NCBI RefSeq assembly: GCF_001598815.1
Contig: NZ_BCZQ01000012.1
Span: 1 to 64,000, forward strand
Origin: Sphingopyxis terrae subsp. terrae NBRC 15098
GTDB taxonomy: Bacteria > Pseudomonadota > Alphaproteobacteria > Sphingomonadales > Sphingomonadaceae
Length of the DNA: 64,000 nucleotides
Direction of reading: 5' to 3'
Shown: piece after piece, positions 51,710 to 60,449 of the stretch
Numbering within the stretch: position 1 is the first letter of the stretch
Layout of the letters: each line of letters opens with the position of its first letter
The notes under the pieces: model-generated
The model's input: only the letters and a program-made list of their open reading frames with translations
Databases searched by the model: none
What the model was told of the DNA's origin: nothing
Program-made: the position numbers and the translations under genes

Positions 51710-53332
51710 ATGACCGCACTCCAGCCGATCGACCGGCTCGACACCCATGATGTGTTCAACCAGGCGCCGCCGTTCGAAAATAGGAACCTGTTTACCGGCG
51801 ACCGGGCGCTGGTCGATGCGGTGAACAGCGCAGGCGCGGGCGAGCATGGCGCCCGGCTCGCCGCGCTCGGGCAGCGCTGTGGTTCGGCCGAGGTGATCGA
51901 ATGGGGCGTCGAGGCGAACCGCCAGCCCCCCGTGCTCGAAACCTATGACCGCTATGGCCACCGCGTCGACGAGGTGCGCTTTCATCCCGCCTATCACGAC
52001 CTGATGCGGCTGGGGCTCGATAGCGGCTTTGCGGCATCGGCGTGGGACGGCAGCGCACGCGGCCATACGCTCCACGCGGCGATCCTCTTCCTGACCGGGC
52101 AGGCCGATTCGGGCACAAGCTGTCCGATGACCATGACCTATGCCGCCGTGCCCGCGCTGCGAGCCGAGCAGGCGGTCGCCGACGTCTGGGTGCCGCGCAT
52201 CGCGGCGGGCCGCTACGATCCGGCCTTCCGCCCGGCGGCGGAGAAAGCGGGCGTCACGATCGGCATGGCGATGACCGAGAAGCAGGGCGGCAGCGACGTG
52301 CGCGCCAACACGACGCGCGCCGAACCGACCGGCGAAGCGGGCTGGTACAGCCTGACGGGGCATAAATGGTTCTGTTCGGCGCCGATGTGCGACGCCTTCC
52401 TGACGCTGGCCTATGCGACAAGCGGACTGACCTGTTTCCTTGTCCCGCGCTGGCTGCCCGACGGCACCCGCAATGCGGGGTTCCGCGTCATGCGCCTGAA
52501 GGACAAGATGGGCGACCGGTCGAACGCCTCGTCCGAAATCGAATATCATGGTGCGCTGGCCCAAAGGCTGGGCGCCGAGGGACGCGGCGTCGCGACGATC
52601 ATCCAGATGGTGCAGCATACGCGGCTCGACTGCGTGATCGGTTCGGCGCAGCAGATGCGCGGCGCGCTTGCCCAGGCGCTGTGGCACACGGCCCATCGGT
52701 CGGCTTTTCAGAAACGGCTGATCGACCAGCCCGCAATGGCGGCGGTGCTGGCCGACCTTGCCGTCGAAAGCGAGGCGGCGACGGCGCTCGGTTTCCGGCT
52801 GGCGCAGGCGTTCGACGAAGAGGATGCGCTGACGCGGCTGCTGACGCCGATTGCCAAATATTGGGTATGCAAACGCGCGCCGGGGCTGGTTTACGAGGCG
52901 ATGGAGGCGCATGGCGGCGCGGGATATGTCGAGGCGGGGCCGATGCCGCGGCTGTTCCGCCAATCGCCGCTCAACGCGATTTGGGAAGGATCGGGCAATG
53001 TCATCGCGCTCGACGTGCTGCGCGCCATCGCGCGCGAACCAGAAGGGGTGGCGGCGCTTCAGGATTTTCTGGCGGCGCAGCGCGGACGCGACGCCCTTTA
53101 TGATCGCTGGGTCGAGGACATCGATCTGACGCGCGCCGACGAGAGTAGCGCACGGCTGCTCGTCGAGCGGCTGGCGCTTGCGGCGCAGGCCGCGATCCTG
53201 ATCGGACAGGATAGTCCGATTGCCGAGGCCTTCTGCCGCCTTCGCCTGAGCCCACGTGGCAGCGCCCATGGCGCGTTCGATGCAGCCGTCGATGCGCGCG
53301 CGATCGTCGACCGTGCGATGCCCGCGGCATGA
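51710..53332 (+). CDS. AidB-like acyl-CoA dehydrogenase
   Basis: A 540-residue long-form acyl-CoA dehydrogenase close to E. coli AidB: THDVFNQAPPFENRNLF near the N-terminus, DEVRFHPAYHDLM, SCPMTMTYAAVPAL, GMAMTEKQGGSDVRANTT, HKWFCSAPMCDAFL and the C-terminal PLNAIWEGSGNVIALDVLRA with the conserved Trp-Glu-Gly-Ser-Gly-Asn. AidB binds FAD and DNA in E. coli; here the operon points to a catabolic dehydrogenase. ATG 51710 has GAGGAGACG upstream. It overlaps the next gene by 4 nt. Confidence 0.92.
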   Translation: MTALQPIDRLDTHDVFNQAPPFENRNLFTGDRALVDAVNSAGAGEHGARLAALGQRCGSAEVIEWGVEANRQPPVLETYDRYGHRVDEVRFHPAYHDLMRLGLDSGFAASAWDGSARGHTLHAAILFLTGQADSGTSCPMTMTYAAVPALRAEQAVADVWVPRIAAGRYDPAFRPAAEKAGVTIGMAMTEKQGGSDVRANTTRAEPTGEAGWYSLTGHKWFCSAPMCDAFLTLAYATSGLTCFLVPRWLPDGTRNAGFRVMRLKDKMGDRSNASSEIEYHGALAQRLGAEGRGVATIIQMVQHTRLDCVIGSAQQMRGALAQALWHTAHRSAFQKRLIDQPAMAAVLADLAVESEAATALGFRLAQAFDEEDALTRLLTPIAKYWVCKRAPGLVYEAMEAHGGAGYVEAGPMPRLFRQSPLNAIWEGSGNVIALDVLRAIAREPEGVAALQDFLAAQRGRDALYDRWVEDIDLTRADESSARLLVERLALAAQAAILIGQDSPIAEAFCRLRLSPRGSAHGAFDAAVDARAIVDRAMPAA

Positions 53333-54087
53333 GCGTACGGATCACCAACGACGGCGCGGTGCGCACCGTCACCATCGACCGCCCGGACTGCCGCAACGCG
53401 GTCGACCCGGCCACCGCCGACCTGTTGCGGCAGGCGTTCGCCGACTTCGACGCCGACGACAGCGCCGCGGTCGCGGTGCTGACCGGCGCGTCGGGCCATT
53501 TTTGCGCAGGCTTCGACCTGAAGGCAGTGGGGGCGGGCAACGAGCGTTACCAACCCGAAGGCGTCGGGCCGATGGGGCCGTCGCGCATGTTGCTTTCGAA
53601 GCCGGTGATCGCGGCGGTCGAAGGCTATGCGGTTGCCGGCGGCCTTGAACTCGCGCTGTGGTGCGACCTGCGCGTCGCGTCCGCCAGCGCGGTGTTCGGC
53701 GTCTTCTGCCGCCGGTGGGGCGTGCCGCTGATCGATGGCGGGACGGTCCGCCTGCCGCGCATCGTGGGACAGGGGCGCGCGCTCGACATGATCCTGACCG
53801 GGCGCCCGGTCGATGCGGCCGAAGCGCTCGTAATCGGGCTTGCCAACCGGGTCGTGGCGGAAGGGCAGGCGCTGGCGGCCGCGCAGGCGCTCGCCGCCGA
53901 GATCGCACATTTTCCGGCGCTGTGCATGCGTACCGACCGCATGTCGGCCTATCGCCAATGGGATTTCGACCTTGCCGACGCGCTCCGCTTCGAGGGGCGC
54001 GAAGGCGCCGCGCCGTTGCGCGCCGAAGCCGCAAAGGGGGCGGAACGCTTTGTCGGCGGGGCGGGGCGGAGTGGGCGCTTCGACTGA
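53329..54087 (+). CDS. Enoyl-CoA hydratase/isomerase (crotonase) family protein
   Basis: A 252-residue crotonase with IDRPDCRNAVDPATADLL, the oxyanion residues in SGHFCAGFDLKA and VEGYAVAGGLELALWCDLRVAS, and DMILTGRPVDAAEALVIGLANRVV. The first catalytic glutamate position reads FCRRWGVP, so it is arginine, not glutamate. It is the last gene of the CoA-transferase operon and starts within the dehydrogenase stop (ATGA). Confidence 0.9.
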   Translation: MSVRITNDGAVRTVTIDRPDCRNAVDPATADLLRQAFADFDADDSAAVAVLTGASGHFCAGFDLKAVGAGNERYQPEGVGPMGPSRMLLSKPVIAAVEGYAVAGGLELALWCDLRVASASAVFGVFCRRWGVPLIDGGTVRLPRIVGQGRALDMILTGRPVDAAEALVIGLANRVVAEGQALAAAQALAAEIAHFPALCMRTDRMSAYRQWDFDLADALRFEGREGAAPLRAEAAKGAERFVGGAGRSGRFD

Positions 54088-54188
54088 TCGCGTGACGGTC
54101 CGGCGCGTCTGCTATTTCCGGCATCCACAAAGCGACCGCACCGGTATAGATTGCCGCCGACGGTTATTCCGGCGCGGGAGGGTGAGCG

Positions 54189-54734
54189 ATGCGGTTTCGG
54201 GTCTTTGCAGGTGCGGCGTTGAGCGCTGCCGTGATTCTGGCGGTGCCGGCGGCAGGCAAGGCGCCGCGCAAGGTCAAGGCGGTGGCCGATTGTCCCGCCA
54301 ACCCCGCGCTGCCGCCCGATCTGGCCGATTGGGGGCGGATGAGTTCGGCCAAGACCATCTATGCCTATGGCGAGGCGCGCGCCGCCGACTGGCCGTCGCT
54401 CGGCGCGGCGCGAACGGGCCTGTTGCTCCATAAGGCCGAAAGCCTGCGCTACTGGATCGCGCCCGAGCGACGGCAGGATGTGTTCAAATTCGGCGGCATG
54501 ATCCCGGTCGAGGTGAAACGGGCCGGCCGGCTCGTGATCGCGCTCGACGCGGGCGCCTGGATCGATCTGGTACGCGACGGCAAGGCGCAGCCGGCGGCGG
54601 CGCACGGCCATGGCCCCGCCTGCTCGGGCATCCGCAAGATGGTCGAATATGACGTGACGCCGGGCCGCTACCTCGTCCAGATCGTCAACGCACCCGAATT
54701 GTCGATCCGCGCGATGGCGGTGTTGCGCGACTGA
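54189..54734 (+). CDS. Secreted protein of unknown function
   Basis: A 181-residue exported protein. The signal peptide is VFAGAALSAAVILAVPAAGKA; the mature part has two cysteines in the C-terminal two-thirds and strand-rich segments (GMIPVEVKRAGRLVIALDAGAWIDLV, YDVTPGRYLVQIVNAPELSIRAMAVL), suggesting a small beta-sandwich. I do not recognise a family. It follows the catabolic operon by about 100 nt and ends at a hairpin facing the phosphodiesterase gene. Confidence 0.75.
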   Translation: MRFRVFAGAALSAAVILAVPAAGKAPRKVKAVADCPANPALPPDLADWGRMSSAKTIYAYGEARAADWPSLGAARTGLLLHKAESLRYWIAPERRQDVFKFGGMIPVEVKRAGRLVIALDAGAWIDLVRDGKAQPAAAHGHGPACSGIRKMVEYDVTPGRYLVQIVNAPELSIRAMAVLRD

Positions 54735-54744
54735 TCGGGCATAG

Positions 54745-54767
54745 CGGAACCGGCGCGCGCGGTTCCG
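54745..54767. terminator. Terminator-like hairpin between convergent genes
   Basis: CGGAACCG and CGGTTCCG form a perfect 8-bp stem around a 7-nt GC loop, 10 nt after the stop codon at 54734 and 15 nt before the convergent gene end. No T-tract is visible. Confidence 0.55.
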
Positions 54768-54782
54768 ATCGCGTTTCGCGGG

Positions 54783-56006
54783 TCAGCGTTGCGGCGCAAG
54801 ACTTTCGAGCAGCGCGCCGCGCGCATCGTTCGGCAGCGGCTTTACGCCGATCAGGCGCATCAGAAGCGGATAGACCTCGATATTGTCGACCAGCCCGACG
54901 TCGCCGCGCAGGCCGCTGCCATAGGCGATGAACAAGGCGCGCATGTCGGGGTCGTCATTGTCATAACCATGCGCTCCGCCCATCACCGGGTAGGCCGGCT
55001 TGCCCGCGACGATCGTCCAGCCGTTCTCCGCGATGCAGATGATCGCCGCGACGCGCGGATTGTGCCCATAGTGAAGGCGTTCCGGCAGATCCTCGCGGCG
55101 GCGGCAGGTCATATGGTCGTGCGGCTTCAGCAGCGCGTCATAGACCCGGTCGTCGGTGCCGGCGGCGGGTTCGATCGCGGCATAGGGGCCGGTCTCCACC
55201 GCGATAATACTCGGCAAATCGATCAGGTCGGCAAGGTCGACGATCCGCGCGTCGCTGATCGCGTGCATGCCATGATCGGCCACGACCAGAAGCCGAACGG
55301 GCTGGTCGAGGTCTTTCAGCCCCGACAAGAGGTCGCCGATGCGGGCATCAACCTCGGTCACCGCGGCATTGAGTTCCGCCGAGTCCGGGCCGAAATGATG
55401 CCCCGCGGTATCGACGGCGTCGAAATAGAGCGTCACGAAGGCCGGGCGGATCGCGCGCGGGCGGCGCAACCAGTCGAGGACCGCGTTGACGCGCTGCACA
55501 TTGCTGACTTTTTCATCGTAGCGCAGCCAATCGGCCGGACGCACCTCGTGGATCGCGACCTCGCTGCCCGGCCAGAACATCGTTGCCGTTCGCACGCCTG
55601 CCTTTTGCGCCGTCACCCACGCGGGTTCGGCCTCGTCCCACCAGAAGGGGTCGAGCGCCTGCTTCGCATTGCCCAGGCTGAAGCGTTCGGCGGGACGCCG
55701 CGGGTCGATCATGTTGTTGCCGACGATGCCGTTGGTGTCGGGGCGTTTGCCGGTGACGATCGCATAATGGTTGGGGAAGGTCTTGGTAGGGAAGGAGGGG
55801 CGGAGCGCGCCCCGCGCGCCCTCGGCGGCGAGTTTCGACAAATTGGGGGTGATTCCGCGGTCAAGATAGTCGGCGCGGAAACCGTCGATCGAAATCAGGA
55901 TGGTGACGGGCGCGCGCGGTTCGGCGTTCGCTTCCGTAGCGCGGACATGGGGCGAGGCCAGCGAGCAAAGCGCGGCGATCAGGATCATCAGGCGAGTCAT
56001 GGTCAT
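54783..56006 (-). CDS. Nucleotide pyrophosphatase/phosphodiesterase (NPP) family enzyme
   Basis: A 407-residue exported enzyme of the alkaline-phosphatase superfamily. The signal peptide is LMILIAALCSLASPHVRA. The metal site starts ILISIDGFRADYLDRG, the nucleophile threonine is in SFPTKTFPNHYAIVTG, and later metal ligands are in DAVDTAGHHFGPDS, VVADHGMHAI and GAHGYDNDDPDMRALFI. Relatives hydrolyse nucleotide pyrophosphates or phosphodiesters in the periplasm. The start is ATG 56006 or the second ATG at 56000. Confidence 0.92.
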   Translation of the reverse strand: MTMTRLMILIAALCSLASPHVRATEANAEPRAPVTILISIDGFRADYLDRGITPNLSKLAAEGARGALRPSFPTKTFPNHYAIVTGKRPDTNGIVGNNMIDPRRPAERFSLGNAKQALDPFWWDEAEPAWVTAQKAGVRTATMFWPGSEVAIHEVRPADWLRYDEKVSNVQRVNAVLDWLRRPRAIRPAFVTLYFDAVDTAGHHFGPDSAELNAAVTEVDARIGDLLSGLKDLDQPVRLLVVADHGMHAISDARIVDLADLIDLPSIIAVETGPYAAIEPAAGTDDRVYDALLKPHDHMTCRRREDLPERLHYGHNPRVAAIICIAENGWTIVAGKPAYPVMGGAHGYDNDDPDMRALFIAYGSGLRGDVGLVDNIEVYPLLMRLIGVKPLPNDARGALLESLAPQR

Positions 56007-56153
56007 CGCGCTAGGATGGCGGCGTGACAACCGCGCGACAAGGTCATTGCGCGTCGGCGAGGCGGTTCGGCCATATCATGCTTGCAATCGCACACTTGCC
56101 ATGGTGCACCCGGTTTCAACCGAAACCACGGACGAAATGAAGGGGACGCGTTT

Positions 56154-57761
56154 ATGAACAGGGGTTTGATGGCGGCGCTGCTGGTCGGCGCAGCATGTCT
56201 GGCTGTGCCGGCGACCGGGCAGGGCGGCGACGACACCAATCGCATCATCGATGAAGGCTATAACCGCAGCCAGGTGATGCAGACGGCACAGGAAATGACC
56301 GACGGTATCGGTCCGCGCCTGACCAATTCGCCCGCCATGCGCCGGGCCGAAGCCTGGGCGATCGGAAAGTTCGAAGGCTGGGGCCTGTCCAATGTCCGCC
56401 GCGATGGCTTTGAATTCGGCCGCGGATGGGAAATCCTGTCGGTCAGCGCACGTATGGTCGCGCCGCGCCCGCTCGCGCTGACCGCCATTCCGATTGCCTG
56501 GACGCCGTCGACCAACGGACCGGTGACCGCCCCGATCATCGTCGCGCCGATGTCGAAGGAAGAACATTTCGCCGAATGGAAGGGCAAGCTCGCCGGCAAG
56601 ATCGTGCTCGTGTCGCTGCCGGGCGATGGTGACGAGCCCGACAAGCCGGCCTTTCGCCGCCTGAGCAGCGACGACATCGGCAAGCTCGACGAGTTTCGCC
56701 AGCCCAAATATGATCCCGATGCGCTCAATCGCCGGCTGGAGCGCGTGACGTTTGCCGAAAAGCTCGATGCCTTTCTGAAGGCCGAAGGCGCGGTGGCGAT
56801 GGTTCGGCAGTCCTATCGCGACGGCAAGCTCGTCCATGGCGAGGGCTATAATTATCGCGTCGGCCATTCGCCGACGCTGCCCGGCATCGAACTCGCCGCA
56901 GAGGATTATCGCCGCCTGGCACGGCTCGCGAAAAGCGGGGCGCCGCCGCAGCTCGAGATCGATTCCAACGTCCGTTACGACGACAGCGACACGCGCGCCT
57001 ATAATATTATCGCTGAAATTCCGGGGACCGACCCCAAGGCCGGCTATGTCATGGCCGGTGCGCATTTCGACAGCTGGGTGGCGGGCGACGGCGCGACCGA
57101 CAATGGCGCCGGCAGCGCCGTCGTGATGGAGGCCGCGCGCATCATTCGCAAGCTCGGCATCCGGCCGAAGCGCACGATCCGCTTCGTCCTGTGGAGCGCG
57201 GAGGAGCAGGGGCTGCTCGGGTCGCTCGCCTATGTCGACAAATATCTCGCGGCGCGCCCCGGCCCGACCGAGGGCGAGGACGGCAACGCGCTCTATTATG
57301 GCTGGCCGAGCCGGTACCCGATCACGCCAAAGCCCGGTTACGGCGACCTCAAGGCCTATTTTAACATGGACAATGGCTCGGGCAAGCTGCGCGGCATCTA
57401 TGCCGAGGGCAATGTCGGCGCGGTTCCGATCCTGCAATCCTGGCTCGCACCCTTTGCGAGCATGGGCGCGGGCAAGGTCGTTGCGGGGCCGACGAGCGGC
57501 ACCGATCATGTCTATATGCAGTCGGTCGGCGTGCCTGGGTTCCAGTTCATCCAGGATCCGCTCGATTATGGATCGCGCACGCACCACAGCAACGCCGATA
57601 CCTTCGACCATCTGAAAGCCGACGATTTGCGCCAGGCTTCGGTCGTGATGGCGGGGATGCTCGTCACGGCGGCGAACAGCGACAAGACGCTGCCGCGCTT
57701 CCCGGTGCCGACGCAGCCGACGCCCTATGATCCGTTCAAATACAAGGATCCCAACGACTGA
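56154..57761 (+). CDS. M28-family zinc metallopeptidase
   Basis: A 535-residue secreted aminopeptidase-type enzyme. It has a signal peptide (LMAALLVGAACLAVPATG), an N-terminal propeptide-like helical part, an inserted PA-like domain (about 100-260), and the zinc-binding peptidase core: AGAHFDSWVAGDGATDNGAG, VLWSAEEQGLLGS with the catalytic Glu pair, MDNGSG, and THHSNADTFDHL at the C-terminus. AAGGGG lies about 8 nt upstream of ATG 56154. It is divergent to the phosphodiesterase gene. Confidence 0.92.
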   Translation: MNRGLMAALLVGAACLAVPATGQGGDDTNRIIDEGYNRSQVMQTAQEMTDGIGPRLTNSPAMRRAEAWAIGKFEGWGLSNVRRDGFEFGRGWEILSVSARMVAPRPLALTAIPIAWTPSTNGPVTAPIIVAPMSKEEHFAEWKGKLAGKIVLVSLPGDGDEPDKPAFRRLSSDDIGKLDEFRQPKYDPDALNRRLERVTFAEKLDAFLKAEGAVAMVRQSYRDGKLVHGEGYNYRVGHSPTLPGIELAAEDYRRLARLAKSGAPPQLEIDSNVRYDDSDTRAYNIIAEIPGTDPKAGYVMAGAHFDSWVAGDGATDNGAGSAVVMEAARIIRKLGIRPKRTIRFVLWSAEEQGLLGSLAYVDKYLAARPGPTEGEDGNALYYGWPSRYPITPKPGYGDLKAYFNMDNGSGKLRGIYAEGNVGAVPILQSWLAPFASMGAGKVVAGPTSGTDHVYMQSVGVPGFQFIQDPLDYGSRTHHSNADTFDHLKADDLRQASVVMAGMLVTAANSDKTLPRFPVPTQPTPYDPFKYKDPND

Positions 57762-57762
57762 G

Positions 57763-57778
57763 CGGCGGGTATCCGCCG
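57763..57778. terminator. Short hairpin between convergent genes
   Basis: CGGCGG and CCGCCG pair around GTAT in the 20-nt gap between the peptidase and phoD stop codons. Without a T-tract this is a weak candidate. Confidence 0.4.
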
Positions 57779-57781
57779 GGG

Positions 57782-59350
57782 TCAGGCCATCTTGATCCCG
57801 GCGATGCCGTTGTCGACGACGCCCGTCGCGCGTTTCGACAGCGTGCCCAGCGGCACCGTCACCTTGTCGACGACCATGAAGTGCGTCTGCCACGCATCGC
57901 GGTTCACATCGCACACGACATAGCCGCGCTGGTCATTGGCGAATTTGAGTTCGGGATTGAGCTTCAGAAACTGGTCGGTGCCGGCGCGCAGATCGCTGCC
58001 GTCGCCGCCGCTGCTGATCGAGGTGGCGACGAATTCGGCGCCGACGACCTTGTCCTTGAGCACCAGGTCGCCGCAGAAATTCTGATGCTCGTCGCCCGTC
58101 AGTACGACGCAGTTCTTGAGACCGGCGAAGCGCGACAGGATGCGCTCGCGCGGCGCCTCATAGCCCGCCCAGCTGTCGAGGTTGACGATCTTTTCGGGCT
58201 CGTCGGCCTTGCGCCGCCGGTCGAGCGACATCATCGTCACCTGCTGCGCGATCGCGTTCCACGTCGCGCCGCCCTGCGCGAGATTTTTGGCGAGCCACTC
58301 TTCCTGCGCCTTGCCCAGAATCTGCGCATTCTTTGCAAAGACGTCGGGGCAGGCGGGCTTGAACCCGTCGCCGCACGGTTGATTGTCGCGATACTGGCGG
58401 GTGTCGAGCACCTGCATCGCCATCAGGTCGCCATAGCGGAATTCGCGGCTCGCGGCGATGAAGCCGCCGCGCGGCAACAGCGCCTTGCGCACCGGCATAT
58501 GTTCGTACCACGCCTGGAAGGCGGCTTGCCGGCGCAGCATGAACACTTCGGGCGGCGGGGCGTCGGGATCGTTGCCGTCGAGCCCCATCTTCCAGTCGTC
58601 ATAGACCGATACCCAGTCGTTGCGGATTTCATGGTCGTCGAAGGTCGAGATGAAGCCATGCGCCGAGCGTGCCGCCTGCATGTCGATGTCGAGCAGCGTC
58701 TGGGTATAGGCGGTGCGGAAGTCGCTCAGATCCTGAAGCCCGCGGAGCGCATATTTGCGCACCGGCCGGATCGGCAGGCCGCTGTCGTAAAGATAGTCCT
58801 GCTGATATTCGTAGATGAAGTCGCCATAATGGTAGACGAAGTCCAGCTCTTCGCGGGCAAGATGGCGATAGGCGCCATAGAAGCCCGATTCATAATGCTG
58901 GCAGCCGCAAACCCCGAACTTGACCTGATCGGTGCGCGCGCCGGCCGCGGGCAGCGTGCGGGCGCGGCCGCGCAGGCTGCGTTCGCCGCCAGCGGTGAAG
59001 CGGTAATAATAGGGGCGGCTGGGCTGCAGCCCGGCAACCTCGACATGGACGCTGTGGCCAAGCTCGGGGCGCGCCAGTTCGGTGCCGTTCGCGACGACCT
59101 TGCGAAAGCCGCCGTCCTCGGCGACTTCCCATTCGACCGGAACCGGAACCAGCGGCATGCCGCCGTGCGGCGCCATCGGGTCGGGCGCGAGGCGGGTCCA
59201 GATGACGAAACCGTCGCTCGCGGGATCGCCGGCGGCGACGCCGAGGCTGAACGGGAAGTCGCGAAAGAAGCCGGCCTCGGCGCGCAATATCGCCGGGGCG
59301 GACAGCCCGGCAAGCGTGGCGGTGGCAAGGAAATTGCGGCGCGAGAACAT
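57782..59350 (-). CDS. phoD: PhoD-family alkaline phosphatase/phosphodiesterase
   Basis: A 522-residue Tat-exported enzyme: the N-terminus MFSRRNFLATATLAG carries the twin-arginine motif. The PhoD core is visible in SLGVAAGDPASDGFVIWTRL, VCGCQHYESGF, VYHYGDFIYEY, FISTFDDHEIRNDWV, and VVLTGDEHQNFCGDL. PhoD uses Fe and Ca to cleave phosphomonoesters and diesters in the periplasm. No PHO box is seen upstream; the 79-nt gap after this start leads to the end of copB. Confidence 0.93.
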   Translation of the reverse strand: MFSRRNFLATATLAGLSAPAILRAEAGFFRDFPFSLGVAAGDPASDGFVIWTRLAPDPMAPHGGMPLVPVPVEWEVAEDGGFRKVVANGTELARPELGHSVHVEVAGLQPSRPYYYRFTAGGERSLRGRARTLPAAGARTDQVKFGVCGCQHYESGFYGAYRHLAREELDFVYHYGDFIYEYQQDYLYDSGLPIRPVRKYALRGLQDLSDFRTAYTQTLLDIDMQAARSAHGFISTFDDHEIRNDWVSVYDDWKMGLDGNDPDAPPPEVFMLRRQAAFQAWYEHMPVRKALLPRGGFIAASREFRYGDLMAMQVLDTRQYRDNQPCGDGFKPACPDVFAKNAQILGKAQEEWLAKNLAQGGATWNAIAQQVTMMSLDRRRKADEPEKIVNLDSWAGYEAPRERILSRFAGLKNCVVLTGDEHQNFCGDLVLKDKVVGAEFVATSISSGGDGSDLRAGTDQFLKLNPELKFANDQRGYVVCDVNRDAWQTHFMVVDKVTVPLGTLSKRATGVVDNGIAGIKMA

Positions 59351-59429
59351 GGCGGGACTCCGGGGAGAAACGAATCGTGCTCCCCAGATAGACTAGTCAT
59401 GCGTCACATCAATGATCTTGGCGGCGGGG

Positions 59430-60449
59430 TCAGAACCAGATGCGGATCCCGGCAACGACGCTGGACCGCGACGGGTCGTTGCCGACGGCGCGCGCCAACT
59501 GCGCAGAGCGGCCGATCTTGCCTTCCCAGACATAGCCCAGATACGGCGCGAATTCGCGGGCGATCTCATAGCGTAGGCGGAGGCCCAGTTCGGCACTCGA
59601 CAGCCCGGCGCCGATGCCCTGTTCGCGCACGTCCTGAAGCGCGACGTTCAGTTCCGCCGACGGCTGAAGGATCAGGCGCTGGGTGATGCGCTGGTCGTAG
59701 CTGCCTTCGATGCGGGCGGTGACATCGCCCTTGTCCGACAGGAACAGCGCCGCTTCGACGTCGAACCAATAGGGGGCGAGTCCTTCGACGCCGAGGACAG
59801 CGTAAGTGGGCGAGGGGCCGGGGCCGACATCCTGACGCAGCCCGGTCTGGAGATCGAAATAGGGGCCGATGGCGCGGCTCCACAATAGCTGCCCCTCGCC
59901 GCGGTCGAACGCGCCGCCGAAGGCGCCTTCGCCCTCACTTTTGATGACGAGCTTGTCGATGTCCCCCCCGAAGCGGGCTTCGCCGTCCCAGCTATAGGTG
60001 GTTTCGCCGGAGCCGACGCGGACTTCGGCTTGATCGAGCATGATCCTGGAAATGCTGCCGCCGCCATGCTCGGCGTAGAGCCGGGCGCGGACCGGCGCCA
60101 TTGCGTCGGCGCCGAAGATTGCATCGGCGGCATCGACGCGCGGCGCGGGCGGCGGCGGGGCGTTGCCGACGGGCGGGGGCAGCGAGGCCGACGCGGGTTC
60201 GTCTTGCGTGCAGTGCCCCATGGCGGCGTGCTCGGGCGGGCAGGCGGGGGACGGGGGCGGTGCAGGGACTGTGCAATGGCCCATCGCGGCATGCTCGGGC
60301 GAGCAAGGCGGCGGCGGAGGCTCCGCCTTCGGCATCGTGCAATGGCCCATGGCGGCATGTTCGGCTGTGCAGCCGGGCGCCGGCGCGGAGACGGTGTGCG
60401 CCATCGCGTCGGGTTGCGCGGCCAGCAGGAGAAAGGCTGTCGGAATCAT
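59430..60449 (-). CDS. copB: Copper resistance protein B (outer membrane)
   Basis: A 339-residue CopB. After the signal peptide the N-terminal third carries three copies of EHAAMGHCT joined by Pro-rich linkers, a clear metal-binding array of His, Met and Cys. The C-terminal domain (about 120-339) is the CopB barrel (SWDGEARFGGDIDKLVIKSEGE, YFDLQTGLRQDVGPGP, APYWFDVEAALFLS, RLRYEIAREFAPYLGYVWEGKIG) ending IRIWF. ATG 60449 overlaps the copA stop by 4 nt. It binds or sequesters copper at the outer membrane. Confidence 0.93.
   Translation of the reverse strand: MIPTAFLLLAAQPDAMAHTVSAPAPGCTAEHAAMGHCTMPKAEPPPPPCSPEHAAMGHCTVPAPPPSPACPPEHAAMGHCTQDEPASASLPPPVGNAPPPPAPRVDAADAIFGADAMAPVRARLYAEHGGGSISRIMLDQAEVRVGSGETTYSWDGEARFGGDIDKLVIKSEGEGAFGGAFDRGEGQLLWSRAIGPYFDLQTGLRQDVGPGPSPTYAVLGVEGLAPYWFDVEAALFLSDKGDVTARIEGSYDQRITQRLILQPSAELNVALQDVREQGIGAGLSSAELGLRLRYEIAREFAPYLGYVWEGKIGRSAQLARAVGNDPSRSSVVAGIRIWF
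60207..60368 (-). repeat. Three tandem metal-binding repeats in copB
   Basis: Three repeat units about 63-66 nt apart each encode C-x-x-EHAAMGHCT (Cys, His, Met, His, Cys). The DNA copies are very alike over the core, suggesting recent duplication or gene conversion. Confidence 0.85.

Noticed and set aside
59362-59385. GGGGAG / CTCCCC inverted repeat between phoD and copB
   Set aside because: The 6-bp stem with a 12-nt loop is too weak to call a terminator, and it lies in the phoD leader.
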